Below, piece after piece: positions 52,392-62,136 of a DNA stretch of 64,000 nucleotides. The translations under genes were made by a program, and so were the position numbers. Location of the stretch: contig NZ_JAIOAP010000001.1 in the NCBI RefSeq assembly GCF_021190915.1, positions 62,001-126,000 of the forward strand, read 5' to 3'. The notes under the pieces are model-generated. The model was not told where the DNA came from and searched no databases. It saw nothing but the letters and a program-made list of their open reading frames with translations. The stretch comes from Cohnella silvisoli. Its GTDB lineage: Bacteria > Bacillota > Bacilli > Paenibacillales > Paenibacillaceae. How positions within the stretch are numbered: the first letter of the stretch is position 1; every line of letters begins with the position of its first letter.

Positions 52392-53708
52392 ATGAAAAAA
52401 AATGCAGCGATTGCCCTGGTATTATCCATGTGCATGATTCTGTTGGCCGCATGCGGCGGCAAAGGGAACGATTCGAATGCTTCGCCGTCGGCATCCTCGT
52501 CGGTTGAGCCTAGCGCCAGTGCAAGCGCATCCGCTTCAGAGGGCAGCGGAAATAGTTCGGAATTAACGGGAACGATCACATGGGCGACTCACCGTACCGA
52601 GCTTGTCGACACCGACTTGAAGAAGTACGTAGAGAAGTTCGAAGCGAAATATCCGGGTACCACGGTTAAGATCGAAGGTCTGAAAGATTACGAGCAGACG
52701 ATTCGGGTACGGATGGCCGGCAACGAGCTGCCCGACGTGCTGTCTCTCGTAGAGACGACAAAGGCGGATTTGCCTACATTTTACGAGCCGCTGGACGACC
52801 TGGGCCTAAACGACAACATTTATTTTAAGGACTATAATTCCTATGAAGGCAAGCTCTACGGAATTACCCAGCAAGCGGCGATCAACGGTCTCGTGTACAA
52901 CAAGAAAGCATTCGAGAAAGCGGGCATCGCGGAGCCGCCTAAAACATTAGACGAGTTGTTCGCGGACGCGGAGAAGCTGAAAGCCGCTGGCATCGTGCCG
53001 ATGGCAACGTCCTTCAAGGATGGTTGGACGCTGCAATATTGGACCGATCCGGCTGAATTCATCTAAGGCAGCACAAACCTGCGCAACGACAAGATCAAAA
53101 CGGACACGCCATTCACAGTCGACGGCCCTTACGGACAAAGCCTCGGCATTCTGAAGCAGCTTTACGAGAAGGGCGATCTGGAGAAAGATATCTACTCCGC
53201 TAACTGGGACCAAACCCAGAAGGATATCGCAACGGGCAAAACGGCTATGATGTACATCGGCAACTGGTTCTTCTCGAGCCTGGTAACCGGCGGGTTGGCG
53301 CTCGAAGACATCGGCTTCGTTCCGCTCCCTTACGACAACAGCGGAACCTACAAAGGCATGATGCGCAATGACTGGGCTTATGCGGTCAGCGCGACGAGCA
53401 AGAATAAACCGCTAGCCAAGGCGTTCATCAAATTCATGCTCGAAGAGTCCGGCGATGAAACGGATCACATGTTTATTTCCCCGCTCAAGGACAAGAAACA
53501 AGACCTTCCGCAGCTAACGCAGTTCATGAGCTATAATCCGACGATGCTGGAAGCTCAAGCCGTAAGCACGGAAGTAACGGCAGCGGAAAACAAAATGCAG
53601 TTCGACCTGTTCAAATTCATTCAGGAAGCGACGGTAGGCGATTTGCAGGACGTCTTCGACGGCTATAACAAGAAATGGAAAACCGCCAAGGCGGCCGCAA
53701 GCAAATAA
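52392..53708 (+). pseudogene. Extracellular sugar-binding lipoprotein gene broken by one in-frame stop
   Basis: A signal peptide with lipobox LLAAC (Cys21), Ser/Ala-rich tether and a solute-binding fold run from ATG 52392 to an in-frame TAA at 53064-53066. The same frame then continues without a further stop to 53708, reading GSTNLRNDKIKTDTPF, DWAYAVSATSKNKPLAKAFI and KKWKTAKAAASK, the normal C-terminal half. Together they make the usual length of about 438 residues. Only one base change separates it from an intact gene. No ribosome site precedes the internal ATGs near 53247. The two permease genes after it are intact, so this is a very recent inactivation, a sequencing error or read-through. 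Confidence 0.85.
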
Positions 53709-53739
53709 TCGTTCCGATCTAATACGTCTTACGAAGACC

Positions 53740-53780
53740 GACAAAATGGATGGCTGGTCACCCGGATCATCCATTTTGTC
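53740..53780 (+). terminator. Attenuator-like hairpin between binding protein and permeases
   Basis: GACAAAATGGATG (53740-53752) pairs perfectly with CATCCATTTTGTC (53768-53780), followed by GTCCTTATTTTA. Such partial terminators commonly keep permease expression below that of the binding protein. Confidence 0.6.
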
Positions 53781-53818
53781 GTCCTTATTTTACATTACGG
53801 CAAGAGAGGGGAGACACG

Positions 53819-54706
53819 ATGGTCAATAACTTATCCTACGGCCAGCAGAAGCGAATACTGATCATCCTGTTTTTGCTTGTTCCGCTTACTTTGCTCATCC
53901 TGTTCTCCATGTATCCGGCAGTCTATCTCGTTTATTTAAGTTTTATGAACTGGGATGGATTTAGCCCGGACAAAACTTGGGCAGGCATTGCCAACTACAA
54001 GGAAGTGTTCGCCAACAAGGAGATATGGGCCGCCTTCTCGCATAATTTCGTTTACTTGGGCTGGGGACTTCTGCAGAATGCGCTCGGCTTGTTATTCGCG
54101 CTGATACTCAACTCCCGGTTGCGCGGCCGCAATGTCTATAGGGTCATGTTGTTCATGCCTTACATTATGAACGGCGTCGCCGTAGCCTACATGTTTAACT
54201 ATGTGTTCAATTCGGAATACGGCTCGTTCAATACGCTGCTGCACGGAATAGGGCTTGATTCGCTAGCCATCAGTTGGTTCGGATCTCCGAAGGCCGTTAA
54301 TCACGTGCTCGGCTTCATTACTTTGTGGAAGTTTATGGGCCTCAATATGGTCATCTACTTGGCAGCCCTTCAGTCGGTGCCTTCGGAGATTATCGAAGCC
54401 GCACGCATGGACGGTGCCTCGCGGGTGCAAACGATCTGCCGCGTCATTCTGCCTAACATGGTCAGAGTAATCGAGTTGAATTTGTTTCTTACCATTATTG
54501 GCACGTTGGAAATATTCGATCTGCCCTTCTTGCTGACGAAAGGCGGACCGCTTGGGGCGAGCGATACGTTTCTCACCAAGACGGTCGAAATGGCGTTTAA
54601 ATTCAATAACTTCGGCGTGGCTTCCGCGATGAGCCTTACGTTGATCGCCGCCGTTATCGTTGTTCTGAGCTTGCAAAGATGGATTACCCGGAGGTGGGGA
54701 GATTGA
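53819..54706 (+). CDS. Sugar ABC transporter permease (UgpA/MalF type)
   Basis: A 295-residue, six-helix permease: KRILIILFLLVPLTLLILF, YPAVYLVYLSFMNWDGF, then the EAA loop EIIEAARMDGASRVQTICRVILP (around residues 204-226). It imports oligosaccharides with the protein from 54703 and the binding protein encoded (broken) at 52392. ATG 53819 follows AGAGGGGAG. Its stop overlaps the start of the next gene. Confidence 0.93.
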   Translation: MVNNLSYGQQKRILIILFLLVPLTLLILFSMYPAVYLVYLSFMNWDGFSPDKTWAGIANYKEVFANKEIWAAFSHNFVYLGWGLLQNALGLLFALILNSRLRGRNVYRVMLFMPYIMNGVAVAYMFNYVFNSEYGSFNTLLHGIGLDSLAISWFGSPKAVNHVLGFITLWKFMGLNMVIYLAALQSVPSEIIEAARMDGASRVQTICRVILPNMVRVIELNLFLTIIGTLEIFDLPFLLTKGGPLGASDTFLTKTVEMAFKFNNFGVASAMSLTLIAAVIVVLSLQRWITRRWGD

Positions 54707-55536
54707 GCGTTACACGCTTCCGACCGCTTGAGTTGCTCAAGCATGCCTTCCTTTGGCTCGCCGTTGCGGCGATCATTTTCCCGCCTTATATTCTCGTGAT
54801 GAACGCTTTTAAGAGCAAGTTGGAATTTACGCAGACGAGCGTTTTCAAACTGCCGGCCAGCTTTTTGAATTTCGACAACTTCGTTTCGGTCATGCAAAAA
54901 GCCCATCTGGACAGGGCGTACTTGAATACGTTGACCATTATCGTAATTGCGGTCATCGGCAATGTCTTGCTTGGGACGATGGTCGCCTACATTCTCGGCC
55001 GTTTTGACTTTGCACTGAAAAAAGCGGTTATGGGCGCCTATATCGCCTTATCTTTCGTTCCGACCATTACGACGCAGGTTGCAACGTTTACGGTCGTCCA
55101 TAACCTGCATCTGTACAACACGATATGGGCTTCCATCGTTCTTCACTTCGGAACGAACGTGCTGCAAATTTTCATCTACCTGCAGTTCATCCGCAACATT
55201 CCGCGGGAATTGGACGAAGCCGCGATGATGGAAGGCGCGTCCTTGTTCAGAATCTATCGGACCATTATTTTCCCGCTGCTGGCACCTGCGACGGCGACCA
55301 TCGCCATCATTAAGACGATCGATATCTACAATGACATGTTCATCCCTTATTTGTACATGCCGTCCCGGAGCCTGACCGTCGTCTCCACGAGCTTGATGAA
55401 CTTCTCGTCGGAACGCAGCACGGAATGGGAAATGATGTCGGCGGCGATTCTCATGATCATGGTTCCGATCGTTGTGCTTTACTTGTTCTTCCAGAAGTAT
55501 GTGTTTGCCGGGATCGTAAGCGGTGCAGTAAAATAA
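54703..55536 (+). CDS. Sugar ABC transporter permease (UgpE/MalG type)
   Basis: A 277-residue permease with LFLPPYILV-like first helix (AIIFPPYILVMNAFKS), FVPTITTQVATFTVVHNL and EAA loop ELDEAAMMEGASLFRIYRTIIFP. TTG 54703 is preferred as start because GGAGGTGGGGAG lies directly upstream; an in-frame ATG at 54679 lies deep within the previous gene. No ATPase subunit is encoded nearby, as usual for transporters that share MsmX-type ATPases. Confidence 0.93.
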   Translation: MSVTRFRPLELLKHAFLWLAVAAIIFPPYILVMNAFKSKLEFTQTSVFKLPASFLNFDNFVSVMQKAHLDRAYLNTLTIIVIAVIGNVLLGTMVAYILGRFDFALKKAVMGAYIALSFVPTITTQVATFTVVHNLHLYNTIWASIVLHFGTNVLQIFIYLQFIRNIPRELDEAAMMEGASLFRIYRTIIFPLLAPATATIAIIKTIDIYNDMFIPYLYMPSRSLTVVSTSLMNFSSERSTEWEMMSAAILMIMVPIVVLYLFFQKYVFAGIVSGAVK

Positions 55537-55574
55537 CTGTACTTGCGGAAGCGGACAACTAGGGGGGAACCGGC

Positions 55575-57401
55575 ATGAGAAAAGGAACGAGGGGAAGCGT
55601 ATTCCGAAGCGCGGCGGAGAAGCTATGGGTTTCTTTTGCCAACCTGAATATGCAGCAAAAGCTGCTAATCGTGTTCCTGTCTCTTGTCTGCCTTCCCGTC
55701 GTGATGGCCAGCTATGCTTCTTCCTATTATTACACTCGCTCCATCAAAGCCAATACGATTGCTTACGCGACGGAGATCACCTCCAAAATGGTGGTGAAGC
55801 TTGACGATTACGTTACCGATCTCTATAACATGTCGGCGATGCCATTGTACAACAAAGAATTTCTCCAATGGCTCGCAGACCCGAACATCGAATTGCAGAA
55901 AATAAAGTCGATGGACCTGTACATCGAGAACTTAAACAAAATCAAACCGGATACGATGTCTGTATATGTTTTCGATAATTATGGCCACGCTTTTTTCAAC
56001 ATTAAATCCATGGGAAAACGCAATAATCTAGAAGAAGTGAAATCGGAGTGGGCGCAGATCGCCGAGAAGGGCAGCGGTCGCCCGCAATTGATCAGCACGC
56101 GGGAAGTATCGACGGATAAAGACACTTATTATGCCTTCTCGGTTGTACGGCAGCTTAAGCAACTGAACGACATGAGCCCGATCGGCTACATCGTCTTCGA
56201 TACGAACATTACGGCCATCAATCGGCAGATTCAAGACGTCGATCAGGTGACCAAGGGCAAGACCATTCTCGTTGATGAAAATAACACGGTCGTATTCGAC
56301 AGCGACGGCAAGCTGATTACTCGCAACCTGTCGGACGACGAGTCCATCCGGATGGCAACGGCGGACAGGGGCTCTTTTCACATTGACGTCGATGGCAAAT
56401 CCTATATATGCACGTACGCCAAATCCGCTTTGACCAAGTGGAAAATGTTCGTCTATATTCCGATGGAAGATGCGACGCGCCAGGCTGCGGTCACACGCAA
56501 CATTACCCTGCTCACGACGGGTGCATTCGTCACCTTCGCCTTGCTGATCGCCATCGCGATCTCTTATGCTCTTACCCGGCCTCTCAGCAAGATTAAGACT
56601 CTGATGCAAGAAGTTCAGACGGGCAATTTGGATGTCAGCTTCAACCAGAAATACCGGGACGAAGTCGGGCTGCTCGGAAGGCATTTCAATATTATGGTTA
56701 CTCGCGTGCGAGAGCTGCTCGAAGAAGTGAAGCTGACGCAAACCCGCAAGAAAGAGGCGGAATACGCGGCGCTTCAGAGCCAGATTAATCCTCACTTCAT
56801 CTATAACACGCTCGAGATGATCCGCATGAAGGCTGAGCTGAATGACGACGAAGAAGTTGCCGATATGACGTTCACCTTAGGGAAGCTGCTTCGGTACGGG
56901 GTTAATCATGAGGAGCAGCACGTAACCGTGGGCAAGGAACTGGAGCATCTGAACAACTACATGCTGCTGCAAAACTCGAGATTCTCGAATAAATTCCGCT
57001 TGGTCATCGATATTCCCGAGAGCGATTACGAGATCCCTTGCATCAAGCTGATGTTCCAGCCTATCGTCGAAAATGCCATTCATTACGCCTTCAAGGATAG
57101 GCTCGAGGAAGGAACGATCCGAATCTCCGTCCGCCATAAAGGGGAGGATGTCGTCTTCACCGTCACGGATGATGGGAGCGGGATGGACGCACAGAGGCTC
57201 AAGGCTTTGAGAGAGCATATGACCGGCAACCGGGTTCTCACTCCAGGCAAGGGTATCGGGCTTCGGAACGTCAACGAGCGCATCAAGCTCCAGTACGGAG
57301 AAGTCTATGGCTTGACGGTCGAGAGCACGGAGAATGAAGGCACGAGGATTACGATCCGGCTGCCCGACAAGCGGTTGCGGGAGGAGGGCTTGGAATGCTG
57401 A
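55575..57401 (+). CDS. YesM-type sensor histidine kinase
   Basis: A 608-residue membrane kinase: TM1 (about 27-47), extracytoplasmic Cache-like region, TM2 (about 308-332) then HAMP, followed by a LytS/YesM-type His-kinase domain with phospho-acceptor His407 in QSQINPHFIYNTLEMI and an ATPase domain (TDDGSGMD, GKGIGLRNVNERI). It overlaps the response regulator gene by seven bases and follows the permeases at 38 bp, so it probably senses the sugar, perhaps via the binding protein, and controls this transporter. GGGGGGAA precedes ATG 55575. Confidence 0.94.
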   Translation: MRKGTRGSVFRSAAEKLWVSFANLNMQQKLLIVFLSLVCLPVVMASYASSYYYTRSIKANTIAYATEITSKMVVKLDDYVTDLYNMSAMPLYNKEFLQWLADPNIELQKIKSMDLYIENLNKIKPDTMSVYVFDNYGHAFFNIKSMGKRNNLEEVKSEWAQIAEKGSGRPQLISTREVSTDKDTYYAFSVVRQLKQLNDMSPIGYIVFDTNITAINRQIQDVDQVTKGKTILVDENNTVVFDSDGKLITRNLSDDESIRMATADRGSFHIDVDGKSYICTYAKSALTKWKMFVYIPMEDATRQAAVTRNITLLTTGAFVTFALLIAIAISYALTRPLSKIKTLMQEVQTGNLDVSFNQKYRDEVGLLGRHFNIMVTRVRELLEEVKLTQTRKKEAEYAALQSQINPHFIYNTLEMIRMKAELNDDEEVADMTFTLGKLLRYGVNHEEQHVTVGKELEHLNNYMLLQNSRFSNKFRLVIDIPESDYEIPCIKLMFQPIVENAIHYAFKDRLEEGTIRISVRHKGEDVVFTVTDDGSGMDAQRLKALREHMTGNRVLTPGKGIGLRNVNERIKLQYGEVYGLTVESTENEGTRITIRLPDKRLREEGLEC

Positions 57402-58165
57402 AAGTGATGGTGATCGACGACGAGGAGCATATCCGTCAGGGCATTGTGAAGATATTGTCCAAGTACCCGGGAGAGTTGGAAATAGCGGGACAGCATGCGA
57501 ATGGCTTGGAGGCGCTATTGCAAATCGCGGGAATGGACGCCGGTGATCTCGACCTTATCCTTACCGATATCGAGATGCCGATGATGAATGGGCTCGATTT
57601 CATTGAGCAAGCCAAGAGCAAATTGCCCGATCTAAGCATCATCATGCTTAGCGGTTACAACGACTTCGAATACGCCCGCCGTGCGATGAGGGCAGGGGCA
57701 GCCGATTATTTGTTGAAGCCTATGGACAAGGTGGAGGTTTTCCGGCTGCTCGCCCAGTGCGAGGAGCGGAAGCTTACTGCCGGCGGGTCCGAACAGGCGA
57801 AAGGATCGGCTGCGTCGACCGCCGTCCCGGTTGGCGAGAAAACGACCGTGGAACGCATTCGGAAGCTTATCGAGCAAGAATATAACCGGGAGATCGATCT
57901 GAAGTACATCGCCGACAAGGTCGGGTTCAATGCGAGCTATATTAGCAAAATATTCAGCAGAGAAACCGGCGAGACGATTACCGATTGTCTGAACAGGGTG
58001 CGCATAGCGAAGGCAAAGCAGTTTCTTAGGGACCATCCCGGATTAAAGGTATACGAAATCGCTCATAGCGTAGGGTACGGTGATAAAATTTATTTTCAAA
58101 AGTTGTTCAAACGAATGGTCGGCGTGACTCCGCTCGAATATCGCGCGGGCACGCCCGATAGTTAG
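57395..58165 (+). CDS. YesN-type response regulator with AraC DNA-binding domain
   Basis: A 256-residue regulator: receiver domain with DDEE acidic pocket (8-11), phospho-acceptor Asp58 in LILTDIEMPMMNG and KP-lysine in LLKPMDK; a short linker; then an AraC-type pair of helix-turn-helix motifs (IADKVGFNASYISKIFSRETG and IAHSVGYGDKIYFQKLFKR). Partner of the upstream kinase; expected target is the promoter before 52392 and perhaps the GH35 gene 13 bp downstream. Short for the family because the middle region is reduced. Confidence 0.95.
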   Translation: MLKVMVIDDEEHIRQGIVKILSKYPGELEIAGQHANGLEALLQIAGMDAGDLDLILTDIEMPMMNGLDFIEQAKSKLPDLSIIMLSGYNDFEYARRAMRAGAADYLLKPMDKVEVFRLLAQCEERKLTAGGSEQAKGSAASTAVPVGEKTTVERIRKLIEQEYNREIDLKYIADKVGFNASYISKIFSRETGETITDCLNRVRIAKAKQFLRDHPGLKVYEIAHSVGYGDKIYFQKLFKRMVGVTPLEYRAGTPDS

Positions 58166-58177
58166 GGGAGAGAAGGC

Positions 58178-59968
58178 ATGGCTTCTTTTGTAATCGAAGG
58201 AAACCAGTTTATGTATGACGGCAAACCCATGCGCATCATTAGCGGGGCAATGCACTATTTTCGAATCGTTCCCGAATATTGGGAGGACCGTCTCCGGAAG
58301 CTGAGAGCTTGCGGCTTTAACACGGTCGAGACTTACGTAGCTTGGAACCTTCACGAGCCGAAGGAAGGACGTTTTAATTTCGAAGGCATCGCGGATCTCG
58401 TGCGTTTCGTTCGCTTGGCTGAGAAGCTAGGGCTGTTCGTCATTGTTCGCCCGAGTCCGTATATATGCGCGGAATGGGAATTCGGAGGGCTGCCGTCCTG
58501 GCTGCTCGCCAACCCGGGCATGAGGCTTCGCTGCAGCCATCGGCCTTTTCTGGACAAAGTTGATGCCTATTACGATGTCTTGCTACCGAAGCTGAAGCCG
58601 CTCTTGTGCACCTTCGGCGGTCCGATTATCGCTATGCAGGTCGAGAACGAATATGGCAGCTATGGCAACGATAAGCAGTATTTGGCTTACTTGAGGCAAG
58701 CGATGAAAGACCGGGGAATGGACGTCCTGCTATTTACCTCCGACGGGTCGGAGGATTATATGCTCCAAGGAGGCACGCTTCCGGACATGCTGGCTACGCT
58801 TAATTTCGGCTCTAATCCGGAGCAGGGCTTTGCCAAGCTGCTCGAATATCAGCCCGATAAACCGCTTGTTTGCATGGAATACTGGAACGGATGGTTCGAT
58901 CATTGGGGCGATCAGCATCATGTCCGCGGACATGATGACGTTAAGGATGTGCTGGACCGGATTTTGCGCATGGGCGCTTCGGTCAATTTCTATATGTTCC
59001 ACGGAGGAACGAATTTCGGCTTCTTTAACGGGGCTAATCATATCGACTTTTACGAGCCGACGGTCACCAGCTACGATTACAATGCTTTACTGTCCGAGGC
59101 GGGGGATATTACCGACAAGTACATGGCGATTAGGAAAGTTATCGCGTCGTATGCGGATGTTCCGGACGAACCTTTGCCGCCGCCTTCGGCGAAAAAAGCT
59201 TACGGAAAGGTTCGACTTACGGAGCGGGCAGCGTTGTTCTCTTCGTTCGACAGCCTGAGCGTGCCCGTTCGAAGCGTTTTCCCGGAAACGATGGAGCGGC
59301 TCGGGCAGGACTATGGCTTTATTTGGTACGAGACCGAAATGTCCGGGCCGCAAACGGACTGCGAGATCATGCTTCAGGACGTTCATGACCGCGCTCTGAT
59401 TTATGTCGATGGGGTCTACCGCGGAGTGGTCGAGCGTTGGCGCGCGGAAGATTCGGTCACGGTCGATATTCCGCCGTCCGGAGCCAAGCTAGGTATCCTT
59501 GTCGAGAACATGGGCAGGATCAACTACGGCTCGCGCATAAGGGATGCAAAAGGGATCACAGAAGGCGTCAAAGCGGGTAAGCGCCAATACAATCAATTTC
59601 TATTCAACTGGGAGATCCGTTGCTTGCCGCTGGATGATCTGTCGGGTGTTCAGTTTGAGCCGATTTCGTCAACGGCTAACGGCGGCGTTAATGACAATTT
59701 GCCTAAGGCTGCTGCACCAGCCTTCTACAAGGGAACGCTCCGCGTGGATGAAGTCGCGGATACGTTCTTGAAGCTTGAAGGATGGGTAAAAGGCGTCGTC
59801 TACGTTAACGGATTTAACCTGGGACGTTATTGGGAGAAGGGGCCGCAGCGAACGCTTTACGTGCCCGGTCCGGTGTTGCGCGAAGGGGACAATGAGATCG
59901 TAATCTTCGAATTGGAAGGGACGGAGGAGCCCGTCGTAACGTTCCAGGATTACCCGGAGCTTGGATAG
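58178..59968 (+). CDS. GH35 beta-galactosidase
   Basis: A 596-residue family 35 enzyme that cleaves terminal beta-galactose. Visible family motifs are ISGAMHYFRIVPEYWEDRL, VETYVAWNLHEPKEG, PYICAEWEFGGLPSWLL, the acid/base Glu156 in QVENEYGSYG and the nucleophile Glu234 in VCMEYWNGWFDHWG. C-terminal beta-sandwich modules include YVNGFNLGRYWEKGPQRTLYVP. No signal peptide, so intracellular, acting on imported galactosides. It is the last gene of the sugar-transport/two-component unit. Confidence 0.96.
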   Translation: MASFVIEGNQFMYDGKPMRIISGAMHYFRIVPEYWEDRLRKLRACGFNTVETYVAWNLHEPKEGRFNFEGIADLVRFVRLAEKLGLFVIVRPSPYICAEWEFGGLPSWLLANPGMRLRCSHRPFLDKVDAYYDVLLPKLKPLLCTFGGPIIAMQVENEYGSYGNDKQYLAYLRQAMKDRGMDVLLFTSDGSEDYMLQGGTLPDMLATLNFGSNPEQGFAKLLEYQPDKPLVCMEYWNGWFDHWGDQHHVRGHDDVKDVLDRILRMGASVNFYMFHGGTNFGFFNGANHIDFYEPTVTSYDYNALLSEAGDITDKYMAIRKVIASYADVPDEPLPPPSAKKAYGKVRLTERAALFSSFDSLSVPVRSVFPETMERLGQDYGFIWYETEMSGPQTDCEIMLQDVHDRALIYVDGVYRGVVERWRAEDSVTVDIPPSGAKLGILVENMGRINYGSRIRDAKGITEGVKAGKRQYNQFLFNWEIRCLPLDDLSGVQFEPISSTANGGVNDNLPKAAAPAFYKGTLRVDEVADTFLKLEGWVKGVVYVNGFNLGRYWEKGPQRTLYVPGPVLREGDNEIVIFELEGTEEPVVTFQDYPELG

Positions 59969-60003
59969 CGGTCAGAGAAATGTTAGAGGAGGAGCTATGC
60001 CAA

Positions 60004-61158
60004 GTGAACGACCGACGCAGACAGCATTCGCTTGTGACGCACGACCAGCACGATGATAGGCATTATGGAGCCGTTCATGTTCCTGTATACGATAGCAGTT
60101 TATTTACTTTCCCTTCCGTAGCGAAGATGGAAAAGGCGGAAGCGGATGGCGGCTACGTCTATACGCGCGGCAATAACCCTACCGTGCACGAACTGGAGCG
60201 CAAGCTGGCCATGTTGGAAGGCGGGGAGCGAGCAAGATGCTTCGCGACCGGAATGGGAGCTGTTTCGGCGGCGCTTCTCTCCATCGTGCGTACAGGGGAT
60301 CATATCGTTTGCGTGAATCAGGCTTACGGACCGGCGAGAAAGTTGATGGGAAACTATATGCGGCGATTCGGGGTGGAGGCCGACTTCGTGGACGGTTCCG
60401 ATCTGACGGCAATCGAAGCGGCAATTGGACTGAAGACGAAGCTGCTCTATCTGGAAAGTCCATCGAGCCTGCTGTTCGAACTGCAAGACCTCCGGGCTTG
60501 CGCGGAGCTCGCTCGCAGACATGGAATCCGAACCCTTATTGACAATACTTGGGCGACACCTTATTATCAGAATCCTCTAAACTTAGGCATCGATCTCGTT
60601 GTCCATTCGCTGACTAAATACGTAGGCGGTCATAGCGATGCCATGGGCGGAGTCGTTATTGGAAGCGCGGAACGGATCGGCGAGTTCGATCGCAATGAGC
60701 TTATTTTGCTCGGATCCGTTATGCAGCCGCAGACGGCGGCTTTGATCTCGAGGGGACTAAGAACTCTGCCGCTGCGGATGGAGCGCCATCAGATCGGGGG
60801 AAAGGCCGTGGCTGAGTACTTGGAGTCATTGCCATTCGTTGAACGGGTTCGTTATCCCGGCCTTCCGTCTCACCCGCAACACGAGTTGGCGAAGGTTCAA
60901 ATGACCGGCTTCGGCGGATTGCTTTCCTTCGAAGCGGGCTTGGATAAAGAAAAACTCGTTCGTTTCATAGAATGGCTGACGTATTTCCGCATCGGGTTCA
61001 GTTGGGGAGGTTACGAGAGTCTCGTTTCGATACAAGAAAGAAGCGCAGATCCTCACAATCATTCAGTACCCGTAGTCAGGCTTTATGTCGGTTTGGAGGA
61101 GCCTGAGGATCTCATATCGGATCTGGATGAGGCTTTTCGGGCAGCCGGATTCAACTAA
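60004..61158 (+). CDS. Cys/Met metabolism PLP-dependent enzyme (cystathionine lyase-like)
   Basis: A 384-residue trans-sulfuration-family enzyme. The PLP lysine is Lys205 in VHSLTKYVGGHSD; the cofactor loop reads FATGMGAVSAAL, with a YTRGNNPTVHELERK tetramer segment. It could be a cystathionine beta- or gamma-lyase, methionine gamma-lyase or synthase; the residues that separate them are not decisive by eye. GTG 60004 is chosen because GAGGAGGAG lies 10 bp upstream; ATG 59980 has no site. It follows the GH35 gene by 35 bp, with no clear link to sugar metabolism. Confidence 0.9.
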   Translation: MNDRRRQHSLVTHDQHDDRHYGAVHVPVYDSSLFTFPSVAKMEKAEADGGYVYTRGNNPTVHELERKLAMLEGGERARCFATGMGAVSAALLSIVRTGDHIVCVNQAYGPARKLMGNYMRRFGVEADFVDGSDLTAIEAAIGLKTKLLYLESPSSLLFELQDLRACAELARRHGIRTLIDNTWATPYYQNPLNLGIDLVVHSLTKYVGGHSDAMGGVVIGSAERIGEFDRNELILLGSVMQPQTAALISRGLRTLPLRMERHQIGGKAVAEYLESLPFVERVRYPGLPSHPQHELAKVQMTGFGGLLSFEAGLDKEKLVRFIEWLTYFRIGFSWGGYESLVSIQERSADPHNHSVPVVRLYVGLEEPEDLISDLDEAFRAAGFN

Positions 61159-61183
61159 AATTGATTTCGGAGGGGGCGTAATA

Positions 61184-62136
61184 ATGGGAATTCGACTCGA
61201 TACGGACATCTGCCGGATGTTTAATATCGTGATGCGATCCGGGGAATCCGTCGATTAACGGAATCTTCCTTCGCGGTTAACCTATTCTCAATTCCATTAA
61301 CCGACGACAATACGCGAATCAAGGAAGTCCAAACAGAGTTGAACCGGATGCGTGATGAGCTTGGTGTACCCCTTGTACCCGATGCGCCCGTCCTAACTCC
61401 GGATCGTTTCAAGGAACAGCTTGCGATATTGCTGGAAGAAAAGGTGCCGGTTATCAGTACGGCTTTTGGCGTTCTATCGAAACAGGCCATGCGACAAGCC
61501 CAATCAGCCGGTATCCGAATTGTTACGATGGTCACTACCGTACGCGAGGCGCTCTTAGCGGAACAGGCTGGTTGCGATGCGGTCGTTGCTCAAGGGAGTG
61601 AAGCGGGTGGACACCGAGGGACGTTTGACATCTCGGAATATCCACTGGGCGCTAACATCGGCACGTTGGCGTTGGTGCCGCAGATTGTCGACAGCGTCAG
61701 CATTCCGGTCATTGCCGCCGGAGGCATTATGGATGGACGCGGGCTTGTTGCCGCTCTAGCTCTCGGAGCGCAAGGCGTACAGATGGGAACGCGTTTCCTG
61801 ACCGCTGTCGAATCCGGTGCGCATGTCTCCTATCGGGAGGCGTTGCTGAATAGTACGGAGGAAAGCACGGCGTTGACCAAGGCGTTCTCGGGTCGTCCGG
61901 CAAGAGGGGTTCTGAACAAGTTTATGAGGCAATGGGATGCGACCGGCCTTGAGCCGCTTCCTTTTCCAACGCAAAATACCGCGACACGGGACATTCGCAA
62001 TGCCGCTGCCAAGCAGAACAATGCAGACTATATGTCTTTGTGGGCCGGACAAGGGACAAGGCTGCTGACTTCTGGACAACATGCGGAGGATATCGTTGCC
62101 GAGATGGTCCGACAGGCTATTTCCATATTGTCATAA
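61184..62136 (+). pseudogene. Nitronate monooxygenase gene with internal deletion and frameshift
   Basis: From ATG 61184 (behind GGAGGGGG) the frame reads GIRLDTDICRMFNI, the usual N-terminus, then falls out of frame and stops at 61256-61258. From about 61222 another frame reads DAIRGIRRLTESSFAVNLF and runs to 62136 with the FMN-binding parts QGSEAGGHRG and ALGAQGVQMGTRF intact. In intact homologs, as I recall them, about 45-60 residues (the KYPI to AAVSNAGGLG region with flavin contacts) lie between; these are missing. A short in-frame product starting near 61339 would lack the first flavin-binding strands. Confidence 0.8.

Noticed and set aside
53247..53708. Independent second gene for the C-terminal half of the binding protein
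   Set aside because: The ATG pair at 53247 has no ribosome site and the frame is continuous with the upstream half; the single-lesion pseudogene explains it better.
61339..62136. Complete short nitronate monooxygenase starting near 61339
   Set aside because: It would lack the flavin-binding N-terminus, has no ribosome site, and the matching N-terminal fragment with a good site lies just upstream, out of frame.
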